From the NCBI GenBank assembly GCA_022360715.1, contig JAKSCG010000025.1, positions 35,049 to 99,048 of the forward strand: a DNA stretch of 64,000 bases, written 5' to 3'. Within the stretch, counting starts at the first letter, position 1; each line of letters opens with the position of its first letter. The notes beneath the pieces are model-generated. The model saw only the letters and a list, made by a program, of their open reading frames with translations, was not told the origin of the DNA and did no database searches. A program made the position numbers and the translations under genes. The stretch is from Halanaerobiales bacterium (lineage in GTDB: Bacteria > Bacillota > Halanaerobiia > Halanaerobiales > DTU029). Of the stretch, positions 44,879 through 53,888 are shown one piece after another.

Positions 44879-45889
44879 GTGGGGGTGACCATAAAGGATC
44901 TGGCCCGGGAAGCCGAGGTCTCAATTACTACTGTCTCAAGGGTTTTAAATAACAAGCCGGGGGTTAGTGCTGCGACCAGGGAGAAGATCCGTCGATTAGT
45001 TAAAATCATGGGATACAATCCTAATAGTATTGCCCGGGGATTGGTCTTGAATCAGACCTTTCTGATCGGATTAATTATTCCTGATATCCGCAATCCCTTT
45101 TTTCCCGAAATGGCCAGAGGGGTAGAAGATAGAGCACGGGAGCTAGGTTATTCGTTAATCTATTATAATACCGATAAAAACCGGGAAGAGGAGAGAAAGG
45201 CCTTTGATCTTTTATTGAGCAAACAGGTTGACGGGGTAATCCTTTCTTTCTTCTCCTGGTCAATTAAAAAGACTTTGCTCAAACTGAATAAAATACAGTA
45301 TCCGGTGGTCAGGGTTGATAGCAATTTAAAAAAATCGATTTATCCTTCAGTGATCATTGATAGCATATCGTCAGCATACCAGGCTACCGAATACTTAATT
45401 AAAATGGGCCATCAGAAGATCGGCCATATTACCGGGAGAATAACTTCCAGGACAGCCCGCCATTATCTGATCGGTTATAAGAATTGTTTAAGGGACTATC
45501 AGCTGGCTTTTCATAAACAGTGGTTAGTAAGAGGAGATTTTGAACATCAAAGCGGTTATCAACAGATGAAGGAATTACTCCGGCAGCAAGATAAACCTAC
45601 TGCTGTTTTCATAGCCAATGATATTATGGCGTTCGGTGCTTATAAAGCCATTGCCGAAATGGGCTATACCATACCTGATGATATCTCAATTATTGCCCAT
45701 GATGATATTGAACTGTCCTCATATTTGATTCCCGGCTTAACCACCATGTATACCCCCAAGTATAGACTGGGAATTATTTTAGCTGATCTGTTAATTAAGC
45801 AGATCAAGAATAAAAATAGGGCGGAGATCGATGATGTAGTTTTAAAATCGACTCTAGTTGAGCGAGGTTCGGTAAAAAGACTACGGTGA
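44879..45889 (+). CDS. LacI-family transcriptional regulator (nucleoside locus end)
   Basis: 336 residues from GTG 44879, five to six bases after GGGGGTGG; GTG 44885 and TTG 44861 are alternatives. N-terminal LacI helix-turn-helix and hinge (TIKDLAREAEVSITTVSRVL, GYNPNSIARGLV), followed by a periplasmic-binding-like sensor domain (LIGLIIPDIRNPFFPEMARG, GHITGR, FIANDIMAFGAYKAI). It lies at the 3' end of the nucleoside operon, whose leader has tandem AACGTT operator-like repeats, so it is the best candidate regulator of that operon. Confidence 0.9.
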   Translation: MGVTIKDLAREAEVSITTVSRVLNNKPGVSAATREKIRRLVKIMGYNPNSIARGLVLNQTFLIGLIIPDIRNPFFPEMARGVEDRARELGYSLIYYNTDKNREEERKAFDLLLSKQVDGVILSFFSWSIKKTLLKLNKIQYPVVRVDSNLKKSIYPSVIIDSISSAYQATEYLIKMGHQKIGHITGRITSRTARHYLIGYKNCLRDYQLAFHKQWLVRGDFEHQSGYQQMKELLRQQDKPTAVFIANDIMAFGAYKAIAEMGYTIPDDISIIAHDDIELSSYLIPGLTTMYTPKYRLGIILADLLIKQIKNKNRAEIDDVVLKSTLVERGSVKRLR

Positions 45890-45934
45890 ATTTTAACAGC
45901 TTAGCTTAACAAAACTTCCAAAATAAAAATTTAA

Positions 45935-45963
45935 TTGACAATTATAAATCTTTATATTATAAT
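45935..45963 (+). promoter_or_regulatory. Strong sigma-A promoter of the second LacI gene
   Basis: Perfect TTGACA (45935-45940), 17-base spacer, perfect TATAAT (45958-45963). The predicted start, near 45970, is inside the large palindrome that follows. Confidence 0.85.
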
Positions 45964-45965
45964 AA

Positions 45966-46005
45966 TAGTAAATTTAATCGATTAGATAATCGATTAAATT
46001 TACTA
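45966..46005. promoter_or_regulatory. Large palindromic operator, two TTTAATCGATTAAA-type half-sites
   Basis: A perfect inverted repeat with 19-base arms and a 2-base centre. Each arm contains TTTAATCGATTA, itself nearly palindromic with the central CG usual for LacI operators. The two ATCGAT cores lie 16 bases apart. It covers the transcription start of the LacI gene. The same motif recurs as a perfect 18-base palindrome before the TRAP operon at 47112-47129. Confidence 0.8.
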
Positions 46006-46094
46006 AAAACAGATCAATACTTAATTTAAATAACCAATTTTTAGCATATCAATAGCTCAAATTTAGATCAAATTTCTTTATGGGGCTGATTGTG

Positions 46095-47087
46095 ATGAAA
46101 GTTAGAATGAAAGAAGTGGCAAAAACAGCAGGTGTTTCAACAGCTACTGTTTCTTATGTAATCAATAAAACCAGATTTGTCAGTGAAGAGAAAAAACAAA
46201 AGGTTCTGCAGGCAATGGAGCAATTGGGATATACCCCTAATTCTGCTGCCAGAAGTTTACGTAGCAAAAAATCTTATACGATTGGTCTGATTGTCCCTGA
46301 TATTAATAACTTTTTCTTTACCGGAATTATTGAGGGGATCGAACAGGTAGTTCAAAGCAATGGTTATCAATTGATCTTAAGTAATTCTAATGAGAACTTT
46401 GCAAATGAGAAAGAACAGATCAATCGCTTTAACAGCCAATTGATTGACGGACTGATAATGGCACCGACCGCCGATGATCACAGCTTTTTATGTGGTACAC
46501 TGGGTGAATATCCCGTCGTGTATATTGACCGTAAACCAAACGGTTGTTTTGGTGAGAGTGTTTTGGTTAACAATTCGGAAGTTGTTTATGAAGCTATCAC
46601 ATACTTAATTAAGGCCGGACATGAAAAGATCGGGATTTTAACCGGGATTAAAGATTTGACAACCACCAGGGAAAGACTAGCCGGTTATCAAAAAGCCTTT
46701 TCTGATTATGGACTGCAACTGGATAATAGTTTAATTAAAACTGGTGATTCCCGGTATAAAAGTGGTTACGAGTTGACTAAAGAGGTTTTAAACAATAAGG
46801 ATATTACTGCACTTTTTGTCGCCAACAACCTGATGACGATTGGTTCGATGGAGTTCTTACGGGAGAAAAAAATTAATCTGCCCGGGGAACTGGCTTTTAT
46901 CGGGTTTGATGATTATAAATGGTCTTCGATCATTATCCCCAGATTGTCGGTAATTAAACAACCGACTGCGGAGATGGGACGAAAAGCGGCCGAAATATTA
47001 TTAAAAAGGATCAAGGAGGAAGAACAAAATAATTATAGCAAAGAGTATCGGTTAACAGCTAAGTTTTATTTGCGGGATTCTTGTTAA
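46095..47087 (+). CDS. LacI-family regulator of the sugar-acid locus
   Basis: 330 residues if started at ATG 46095; ATG 46080 and ATG 46107 are alternatives and none has a strong ribosome site. LacI helix-turn-helix (MKEVAKTAGVSTATVSYVIN, GYTPNSAARSLRS) and sensor domain (IGLIVPDINNFFFTGIIEG, GILTGI, ALFVANNLMTIGSME). A perfect promoter with an overlapping double operator precedes it, and the same operator lies before the TRAP genes just downstream. This indicates autorepression and repression of the TRAP/dehydrogenase operon, released by a sugar-acid inducer. Confidence 0.9.
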   Translation: MKVRMKEVAKTAGVSTATVSYVINKTRFVSEEKKQKVLQAMEQLGYTPNSAARSLRSKKSYTIGLIVPDINNFFFTGIIEGIEQVVQSNGYQLILSNSNENFANEKEQINRFNSQLIDGLIMAPTADDHSFLCGTLGEYPVVYIDRKPNGCFGESVLVNNSEVVYEAITYLIKAGHEKIGILTGIKDLTTTRERLAGYQKAFSDYGLQLDNSLIKTGDSRYKSGYELTKEVLNNKDITALFVANNLMTIGSMEFLREKKINLPGELAFIGFDDYKWSSIIIPRLSVIKQPTAEMGRKAAEILLKRIKEEEQNNYSKEYRLTAKFYLRDSC

Positions 47088-47111
47088 AGCGAAATGCTAT
47101 TTTTTGCAAGA

Positions 47112-47129
47112 TATTTAATCGATTAAATA
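47112..47129. promoter_or_regulatory. LacI operator before the TRAP operon
   Basis: A perfect 18-base palindrome, TATTTAATCGATTAAATA, matching each half of the operator before the LacI gene. No clear -10/-35 pair is visible beside it, so the TRAP genes may be read from a weak local promoter or by read-through from the LacI gene. Confidence 0.8.
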
Positions 47130-47230
47130 GCCTTATTTGATAATTGAACCAATTAACAAAAGGGGGGGATGAAACTTATAAAATAATAAATTTTTGGAAT
47201 ATGTTGAAAAAAAGCAAAGGGAGGAAAATT

Positions 47231-48208
47231 ATGAAAAAAAGCATGATAATTGTATTGTTTATGGTTATGGTATTAGGTCTATCAATTAATGTAATGGCTG
47301 AAAAGGCATATTTTTTAGCTCATGTTTATGACCCGTCTCATCCCTGGCATAAGGGAGCAGAAATAGCAGCCCAAATGATTGAGGAAAAAACCGGTGGTAA
47401 TATAACAATTAAAATATTTCCTTCGTCACAGTTGGGATCTGAAGAGGAAATAACTGAGGCAGTTATTCACGGTGCCATCCCAATAGTTATTTCCGGTGCC
47501 GGTCAGGTAGGGAATTTATTCAAACCAATCTATGTTGCGGAAATGCCTTACATTTTCCAGGATATTGACCATGTTATCAGATTTGCTAATAGCGATATTG
47601 CCAAAGAACTATTTGATGACCTGAAAGAACAGTTCGGGGTCAAAGTAATTGGAGCTTCCAGTTTTGGGGTAAGACATATAGTTGCAAACAAACCGATCCG
47701 TACTCCTGATGACTTAAAAGGATTTAAATTAAGAGTACCGGAACAACAGGTTTGTATAGCATATGGCCAGGCCATGGGGGCGAATCCTACCCCGATCTCT
47801 TATGGTGAAGCTTACATGGCACTACAACAGGGTGTTGCTGATGGTCTGGAGAATCCTCTTACAGCAATAAAAGCAATGAAATTTTATGAAGTAGCAGATT
47901 ATATTAGTTTGACCGGCCATGTGATTAACACTACCTTCTTTTTAATGAATAACGCTGCTTTTGAAAGTCTAAGCAAGGAAGAACAAGCGATCTTTACCGA
48001 ATCATTTAATAAAGCTGCGCTTTCCATTGCTAATACATTGAAGGAACAGGATAAAGAGTTAGTATCATTTTTTGAAAAAGAGGGTTTAACAATAGTAAAA
48101 CCTGACGTTGAGGCTTTTAAAAGGGCTACGGCAAGTATGCCGGCAGAATTCAGTGACTGGTGGAGCAAGTACGGCAAAGACTTATACCAGAGGATTCAAA
48201 ACTTATAA
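47231..48208 (+). CDS. TRAP transporter substrate-binding protein (DctP family)
   Basis: 325 residues from ATG 47231 behind GGGAGGAAAA; the in-frame extension to 47144 has no signal peptide character. Signal peptide MKKSMIIVLFMVMVLGLSIN, cleaved near VMAEK. DctP fold: KIFPSSQLGSEEEITEAV, GVRHIVANKPIRTPDDLKG and the conserved Arg in FKLRVPE that binds the carboxylate of the ligand. Such proteins bind uronates, sugar acids or other carboxylates. The enzymes downstream point to a uronate or aldonate. A long perfect hairpin follows its stop. Confidence 0.92.
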   Translation: MKKSMIIVLFMVMVLGLSINVMAEKAYFLAHVYDPSHPWHKGAEIAAQMIEEKTGGNITIKIFPSSQLGSEEEITEAVIHGAIPIVISGAGQVGNLFKPIYVAEMPYIFQDIDHVIRFANSDIAKELFDDLKEQFGVKVIGASSFGVRHIVANKPIRTPDDLKGFKLRVPEQQVCIAYGQAMGANPTPISYGEAYMALQQGVADGLENPLTAIKAMKFYEVADYISLTGHVINTTFFLMNNAAFESLSKEEQAIFTESFNKAALSIANTLKEQDKELVSFFEKEGLTIVKPDVEAFKRATASMPAEFSDWWSKYGKDLYQRIQNL

Positions 48209-48221
48209 AAACCATTATCTG

Positions 48222-48252
48222 GGTTTAGACGTTGTCTGACAACGTCTAAACC
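48222..48252 (+). other. Perfect intercistronic hairpin after the binding-protein gene
   Basis: Arms of up to 15 bases (GGTTTAGACGTTGTC and its complement) pair perfectly around a minimal loop between the DctP and DctQ genes. No T tract follows, so it is more likely an RNA-stabilising or processing structure. That would raise the amount of binding protein over the membrane subunits. Confidence 0.75.
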
Positions 48253-48287
48253 TTTCAATAGAAACAAAAAGGTGGTTTAATAATTTA

Positions 48288-48797
48288 ATGGATAATAATC
48301 AAAAAAAATTTATACATTTTTTAAAGTGTTTGTTTTCAAATTTGGATGAATATCTTGCGGTACTTTTTTTCTTATTTATTTTTACGCTGATGACTGTCCA
48401 GGTTTTCACCAGATATGTATTAGGGTTCTCTTTTTCCTGGAATGCAGAGTTGTCGAGATATATATTTGTCTGGTTAACCTTTTTAGGCGCAGCTTATGTT
48501 AGAAAGGTTGATGCCCATATAAAAATTGATTTTATTTATAATCACCTTTATAATAAGCTTCCTGATCGAATAAAGAAACTATTTTCATTTTTAAAATGGA
48601 TAACTTCAATGGTTTTTTTGGTATTAATAACATATTTGGGTTTTGTTTTGGCAAATAAATCATCGTATTTTACTTCACAGGCACTCCAAATTTCCCAATT
48701 TTATTTATATATATCTGTTTCAGTAGGGGGAGTACTTTATTTAATTAGAGAAATTCAGTCTTATTTTAAAGAACTTAATGATAAGTCAAAGGAGTGA
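48288..48797 (+). CDS. TRAP transporter small permease (DctQ family)
   Basis: 169 residues from ATG 48288 with AAAGGTGG upstream. Four membrane helices and the DctQ stretch FSWNAELSRYIFVWLTFLG, then AAYVRKVDAHIKIDF. Forms the membrane complex with the DctM subunit, which follows at once. Confidence 0.92.
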   Translation: MDNNQKKFIHFLKCLFSNLDEYLAVLFFLFIFTLMTVQVFTRYVLGFSFSWNAELSRYIFVWLTFLGAAYVRKVDAHIKIDFIYNHLYNKLPDRIKKLFSFLKWITSMVFLVLITYLGFVLANKSSYFTSQALQISQFYLYISVSVGGVLYLIREIQSYFKELNDKSKE

Positions 48798-48801
48798 GAA
48801 G

Positions 48802-50085
48802 ATGCTTCTTACATTAGTGATTATCTCCTTATTTGTTTTGCTCATAGTTGGGTTACCTGTATCAATTGCGATTGGTTTACCATCTCTTTTATACATCATT
48901 GTTGAAGGAACTATCCCTAGCTTTACTGCCATTCAAAGAATGGTTTCCGGACCAAATTCCTATACATTACTGGCAATACCGTTCTTCATTTTTGCTGGTA
49001 ATCTGATGAATACTGGTGGAGTCACTACTAGAATATTTAATTTTACTTCAACTTTAGTTGGAAGATTTAAAGGGGGCTTGGGGCATGTTAATGTAGTTGC
49101 CAGTATTATCTTTGCCGGTATGTCTGGTGCGGCCATAGCCGATGCGGGAGGTCTGGGAGCAGTTGAGATTAAAGCAATGAGAGACGAAGGCTATGATGAG
49201 GCCTTTACAGTGGGTATAACCGCTTCTTCTTCCACAATCGGACCGATTATTCCGCCGAGTATGACAATGGTCATATATGCTGTTGTTGCGCAAGCCTCTG
49301 TGGGCAGACTATTTGCTGCCGGTCTAGTTCCCGGTTTTTTAATGGGGATAAGCTTGATGTTTTTAATTTACTTTCTGGCCGATAAATACAAATGCCCGAT
49401 CGGAAAAAAATCGAGTTTAACAGAAATATGGAAATCGTTTAAATCGGCATTTTTTTCCCTGCTTACTCCTGTAATTATAATTGGCGGAATTTTTTCAGGT
49501 ATATTCACACCAACAGAAGCAGCAGCAGTTGCATCATTTTATGCAATAATCTTGGGTTTTTTTATTTATCGAGAAATGAACTGGAAATCTTTTTACCAGG
49601 CGGCAAAAGAATCAATGCTGACTACGGTTTCTATCATGTTTATTGTGGCTTCTGCGATGTTATTTGCCTGGATTTTAGCACGGGAACAAGTGCCTCAGAC
49701 AGTTGCTTCAATGATCTTGCAGTGGACAGATAATTACTATATCATCCTTTTTTCAATTAACATATTACTGTTAATAGTTGGTTGTTTCATGGAGACGGTG
49801 GCGGCGATCAATATATTAGTACCGGTCTTTTTACCTATTTTAACCGAACTTGGTGTCAGCCCAGTGCAGTTTGGAGTGATTATGATCCTTAATTTAATGA
49901 TCGGTTTATTAACTCCGCCATTTGGTTCAGTATTATTTGTCCTCAGCAGTATTGCTAAAACACCTTTTGAACGGGTAGCTAAGGCAACAGCAATTTTCAT
50001 TATACCGTTGATCGTTGTTCTAATTTTAATTGTTTTGTTTCCGCAATTAACCCTGTTTATTCCTAATGTGGTTTTTGGACCATAA
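48802..50085 (+). CDS. TRAP transporter large permease (DctM family)
   Basis: 427 residues from ATG 48802, eight bases or so after AAGGAGTG; the earlier in-frame ATG 48778 precedes that site. About twelve helices; family motifs VSGPNSYTLLAIPFFIFAGN, GMSGAAIADAGGLGAVEI, STIGPIIPPSM, TPTEAAAVASFYA. It is the ion-coupled translocation subunit. Confidence 0.93.
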   Translation: MLLTLVIISLFVLLIVGLPVSIAIGLPSLLYIIVEGTIPSFTAIQRMVSGPNSYTLLAIPFFIFAGNLMNTGGVTTRIFNFTSTLVGRFKGGLGHVNVVASIIFAGMSGAAIADAGGLGAVEIKAMRDEGYDEAFTVGITASSSTIGPIIPPSMTMVIYAVVAQASVGRLFAAGLVPGFLMGISLMFLIYFLADKYKCPIGKKSSLTEIWKSFKSAFFSLLTPVIIIGGIFSGIFTPTEAAAVASFYAIILGFFIYREMNWKSFYQAAKESMLTTVSIMFIVASAMLFAWILAREQVPQTVASMILQWTDNYYIILFSINILLLIVGCFMETVAAINILVPVFLPILTELGVSPVQFGVIMILNLMIGLLTPPFGSVLFVLSSIAKTPFERVAKATAIFIIPLIVVLILIVLFPQLTLFIPNVVFGP

Positions 50086-50144
50086 GGATTGAAGATAAAA
50101 TGATTTAAAACTATACTTTGGGAAAAGGTAAGGGGGATGGATTG

Positions 50145-51161
50145 ATGAAGGCTTTAGTAAAACGTGGGTCTGCTGATATGGGAATAGAAAATATAGCTGA
50201 ACCAACACCACAAAAACATGAAATTAAAATAAAAGTTTTAGCTGCCGGTATCTGTGGCACTGATATTCACATTATGAAAGATGAGTATCCCTATAATGCT
50301 CCAGTGGTCATGGGTCATGAGTATGTAGGAGTTATAGATGAGGTTGGCGCTGAAGTCGACCATTTTAAAAGGGGTGATTCTGTAGTTTCCCTAACGGCAG
50401 TTAAAACTTGTGGTAAGTGTAGATATTGTCAAGAAGGGGCATTAATGTTATGCCCGGAAAGGCTTTCGATAGGTTCCGGGGTGAATGGAGCATTTGCTGA
50501 ATATTTAACTGTTCCTGCCCGTCTTGCTTATCGGGTTCCGGCAGGAGTTGCATCGGTAGAAGACCTTGCCATAACTGAGCCATTTGCCTGTGCGGTTAGA
50601 GCCGTTGTCGAAAGAAGTTCGGTCACGGCAGGGGATCTGGTTCTTATTTCCGGACCAGGAACTATCGGGTTATTAGCATTACAATTAGCAAAAATACAAG
50701 GAGGTTATGTAATAGTAGTCGGGACCAGCGAGGATGAAAAAAGATTAGATTTGGCAAAGAAATTGGGGGCTGATCTAGTTTTATCTGAGCCTGATGACTT
50801 AAATCGTTTGGTAAATGAAATTACACCAGACGGGGTTGATGTAGCATTTGAATGTGCGGGGGTGGAAGCTTCTGGGGAAAAATGCTTACAGGTATTAAGA
50901 AAACAGGGTATATTTTCGCAAGTAGGGCTTTATGGCCGAAAAATAGCCATAAATATGGACCAATTCCTTTATAAAGAGATAACGGTAACTACTAATTTTG
51001 CTTCAGAACCAACTTCCTGGGATAAGGCTTTAAGGCTTATTAAGAATAATCAGGTCAATTTACATTCGTTAATTAGCGCCCGGATACCTTTAGAGGAATG
51101 GGAAAAAGGCTTTGAGCTATTTTTTGATAAATCTAATTTAAAAATATTTTTAGTACCTTAA
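50145..51161 (+). CDS. Zinc-dependent alcohol/polyol dehydrogenase (first)
   Basis: 338 residues from ATG 50145, close behind GGGGGATGG; the frame upstream to 50118 contains that site. Medium-chain dehydrogenase: catalytic zinc ligands in GICGTDIH and MGHEYVG, structural zinc Cys in CGKCRYCQEG and C at LMLC, NAD-binding ISGPGTIGLLA. Closest in look to sorbitol/L-idonate/threonine dehydrogenases. In this locus it would oxidise a hydroxyl of a sugar acid or reduce a uronate; the direction is not known. Confidence 0.9.
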   Translation: MKALVKRGSADMGIENIAEPTPQKHEIKIKVLAAGICGTDIHIMKDEYPYNAPVVMGHEYVGVIDEVGAEVDHFKRGDSVVSLTAVKTCGKCRYCQEGALMLCPERLSIGSGVNGAFAEYLTVPARLAYRVPAGVASVEDLAITEPFACAVRAVVERSSVTAGDLVLISGPGTIGLLALQLAKIQGGYVIVVGTSEDEKRLDLAKKLGADLVLSEPDDLNRLVNEITPDGVDVAFECAGVEASGEKCLQVLRKQGIFSQVGLYGRKIAINMDQFLYKEITVTTNFASEPTSWDKALRLIKNNQVNLHSLISARIPLEEWEKGFELFFDKSNLKIFLVP

Positions 51162-51206
51162 ACCGCTGATTTTTGGTGAAAATACTAATTCTTAAGGAGG
51201 TTTAAA

Positions 51207-52232
51207 ATGAAAGCTGCCGTATATGAAGGTGGTCAAAGAATAGTAATAAGAGATGTGGAAAAACCAAGGATATTTGATAATCAGGTTTTGATTAAAGTAA
51301 AATATTGCGGAATTTGTGGAGCTGACCTGTTTATTGCTTCCGGTAACCACCCCCGGATAAAACCGCCTACAATCATCGGGCATGAATTTGCAGGTGAAAT
51401 TGTAGCTATAAATCAGTTAAAAGGTCCAAAAAATTTACAGATTGGAGACAGGGTTGCTGTTAAACCAACCTATTCATGTAAAGAATGTTCTACATGTAAA
51501 GCAGGCTATTTTCATGTTTGTAAAAATATTGGTTTATTTGGTATTGATCAAGACGGAGGTTTTGCCGAGTTTGTAAAAGTACCGATCGAAAATGTAATAA
51601 AGGTGTCTGATCAGGTTAATTATGAAGAAATAGCTATAATCGAACCCTTAGCAGTTGCTTTGCACTCGATAAGACGTTCACGGTTCAGGATTGGGGACCG
51701 CGTTATTATATTGGGAGGAGGACCGATTGGTTTACTGATCGGTTTGTTATTGAAGTTAGCAGGGGCCTCTTTAATCATAATATCTGAAGTAAACCCCTTC
51801 CGAATAAAAATAATCAAAGAGATGGGCCTAATCCCAGTTAACCCTTTAAAAGATGATTTAAGTTCAATTGTAAAGGGAAAAACAGATGGAGACGGTTTTG
51901 ATATATTATTTGAGGCGGCTGGCGTTCTTGCTACTTCCAAACAAATGGTTGAGTTTACCAAAATTCGTGGACAGATCGTGATAGTCGGATTATTTGAAGA
52001 AGGGGCTGATTGTGATTTCCGTAATCTTGCTTTAAAAGAACAGGATATTGTGGGAGTCCGGGTTTATACTGAAGATGATATCAATAAAGCCGTAAAGATG
52101 TTGGAAACACAACAAATTAATGTAAAACCGTTAATAACCAATAAATTAAAATTGGAAGAGTTAAATAAAGGAATAGAGATGATTAGAAACAAGGACGATG
52201 TTTTTAAAATCTTGATTTCTCCTGAACGCTAG
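51207..52232 (+). CDS. Zinc-dependent alcohol/polyol dehydrogenase (second)
   Basis: 341 residues from ATG 51207 behind AAGGAGG. Catalytic zinc motif GICGADLF with IGHEFAGE, structural zinc in CKECSTCKAGYFHVC, NAD site GGGPIGLL. It differs enough from the preceding dehydrogenase to suggest a different substrate rather than a recent duplicate. Two such enzymes next to an epimerase suggest stepwise oxidation and reduction of epimeric sugar acids. Confidence 0.9.
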   Translation: MKAAVYEGGQRIVIRDVEKPRIFDNQVLIKVKYCGICGADLFIASGNHPRIKPPTIIGHEFAGEIVAINQLKGPKNLQIGDRVAVKPTYSCKECSTCKAGYFHVCKNIGLFGIDQDGGFAEFVKVPIENVIKVSDQVNYEEIAIIEPLAVALHSIRRSRFRIGDRVIILGGGPIGLLIGLLLKLAGASLIIISEVNPFRIKIIKEMGLIPVNPLKDDLSSIVKGKTDGDGFDILFEAAGVLATSKQMVEFTKIRGQIVIVGLFEEGADCDFRNLALKEQDIVGVRVYTEDDINKAVKMLETQQINVKPLITNKLKLEELNKGIEMIRNKDDVFKILISPER

Positions 52233-52297
52233 CTTTTTTTGGTATGGAATGATTTGGCTGAAAAAAATATAAAGGGATGATGAGTTGGAGGATAATT

Positions 52298-53830
52298 ATG
52301 CAGTTACGAATGATGATAAAAGATTATAAAAAGAACGGGATAGAAGAATTAAAAAATAAAGCAGTTCAATATAATATCTACAAAAATTCGGTGCTGGAAT
52401 ACGGAAGTTCTTTATTCTTTATTCGGAAAGCGGAAATGGGCCGAGAATTAATCATCGTTAAACAAAGTGATACCTTTGATCAATTCCGAGGGGAAATCAT
52501 AAAAACAGATGGGATATATACTAAAAAAGCGAATTTAAGCAATGAGAATGCAGCGGTAATTAGAGATACATTTAAATATACTCAGCCTAAATCTTTTGGT
52601 AAAGATGAAACAACCCTTGGGTTAGGTGACCGTCTTGGTATTGCTTCCCCCGGCCATATAGCTGCTATAAGAGGAACTAATGCCAAGCCAATTCTGGCTC
52701 AACAATCAATCCGTGAATTACAGTTAACCAACAGGACATATCAGGACGTACTCGATGATGTGACCTGGGCGGTCTTTCAGGAAGGATATCGAGGAGGATA
52801 TGGGGCTGACGGAGATCACTTGAAGTCAGCCGGAGAAGTAAAAATGGCTCTGGAGACCGGTTTTACCATGATAACCCTGGACTGTTCCGAATATATTAAT
52901 AATACGATCAACAAGATGACTATGGTCGAAATAGAAAAAAAATATAAACAGTTGCCTTTTACTAAATTAAAGGAGCTGGAAAAGTATTACTTAAATAAAA
53001 TGTTCGTTTTAAATTCAGGGGAAAAGATAACCTTTAAAAAAGATGATTTGATGAAAACTGCTTTGATCTATCATAAAATGATTGATTTCACCAGGGGAAT
53101 ATACCAAAACCAGATTAAAAAAAGTGATCGAGTAATTGATTTTGAAATATCGATCGATGAAACCTCAACACCGACAACACCCCAAGCCCATTATTTTGTA
53201 GCAACGGAATTAATGAGATTAGCGGTAGATTTTGTTAGTTTAGCCCCTAAATTTATAGGAGAATTTCAGAAAGGAATAGACTATATCGGTGATATCAAGC
53301 AGTTTGAGCAAGAGTTTAAACTACATTCAGCAATTGCCGACCATTTTGGTTATAAATTAAGTATTCATTCGGGGAGTGATAAGTTAAGCATTTATCCGGT
53401 AATTGCCAGATATACAAATGGGCGGGTGCATATTAAAACATCTGGGACTAGCTGGTTGGAAGCAATGCGGGTTATCGCCAAATATGAACCTGATTTATAC
53501 CGTAAAATCCATATATTTGCCCTGAGGCATTTTAAAGAGGCAACCAAGTATTATCATGTAACAACTAATCTAGATAATATTCTTGATATTAGTAAATTAA
53601 GGGATGAGCAGTTACCAGAACTATTATGTCAAAATGATGCCCGCCAATTAATCCATCTAACCTATGGTTTAATCCTAAACGATCGGCAGCAGGGTAATTA
53701 CCTCTATAAAGATGAGTTATATCAAAAATGGCATAAATATGAAAAAGAATATCGAATAATTTTGAAAAGACACATTGGTCGACATCTGAAAAAATTGGGG
53801 ATTAAAATCGAATTGAAATTAAGTGATTAA
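52298..53830 (+). CDS. uxaE: Tagaturonate epimerase family protein (UxaE-like)
   Basis: 510 residues from ATG 52298, six bases after GGAGG; the longer frame from 52277 includes that site. The sequence matches the UxaE (tagaturonate-fructuronate C4 epimerase) family known from Thermotoga: LGLGDRLGIASPGHIAAI, GGYGADGDHLKSAGEV with a metal-binding Asp/His, and FEISIDETSTPTTPQAHYFV, IHSGSDKLSIYPV. UxaE converts D-tagaturonate to D-fructuronate in the cytoplasm. Its partners UxaB/UxuA are not here; instead glycolytic-type enzymes and transketolase follow, so the exact substrate could differ. Confidence 0.82.
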   Translation: MQLRMMIKDYKKNGIEELKNKAVQYNIYKNSVLEYGSSLFFIRKAEMGRELIIVKQSDTFDQFRGEIIKTDGIYTKKANLSNENAAVIRDTFKYTQPKSFGKDETTLGLGDRLGIASPGHIAAIRGTNAKPILAQQSIRELQLTNRTYQDVLDDVTWAVFQEGYRGGYGADGDHLKSAGEVKMALETGFTMITLDCSEYINNTINKMTMVEIEKKYKQLPFTKLKELEKYYLNKMFVLNSGEKITFKKDDLMKTALIYHKMIDFTRGIYQNQIKKSDRVIDFEISIDETSTPTTPQAHYFVATELMRLAVDFVSLAPKFIGEFQKGIDYIGDIKQFEQEFKLHSAIADHFGYKLSIHSGSDKLSIYPVIARYTNGRVHIKTSGTSWLEAMRVIAKYEPDLYRKIHIFALRHFKEATKYYHVTTNLDNILDISKLRDEQLPELLCQNDARQLIHLTYGLILNDRQQGNYLYKDELYQKWHKYEKEYRIILKRHIGRHLKKLGIKIELKLSD

Positions 53831-53888
53831 TTAAATTTTTAGGATGAAATCATATAATATTTAAACAATAGGAGGTCATAAAAATACG

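Noticed and set aside
47231..52232. Ordinary hexuronate operon (UxaA/UxaB/UxuA type)
   Set aside because: None of those genes is present; the dehydrogenases are zinc medium-chain enzymes and the following genes are transketolase and glycolysis-type.
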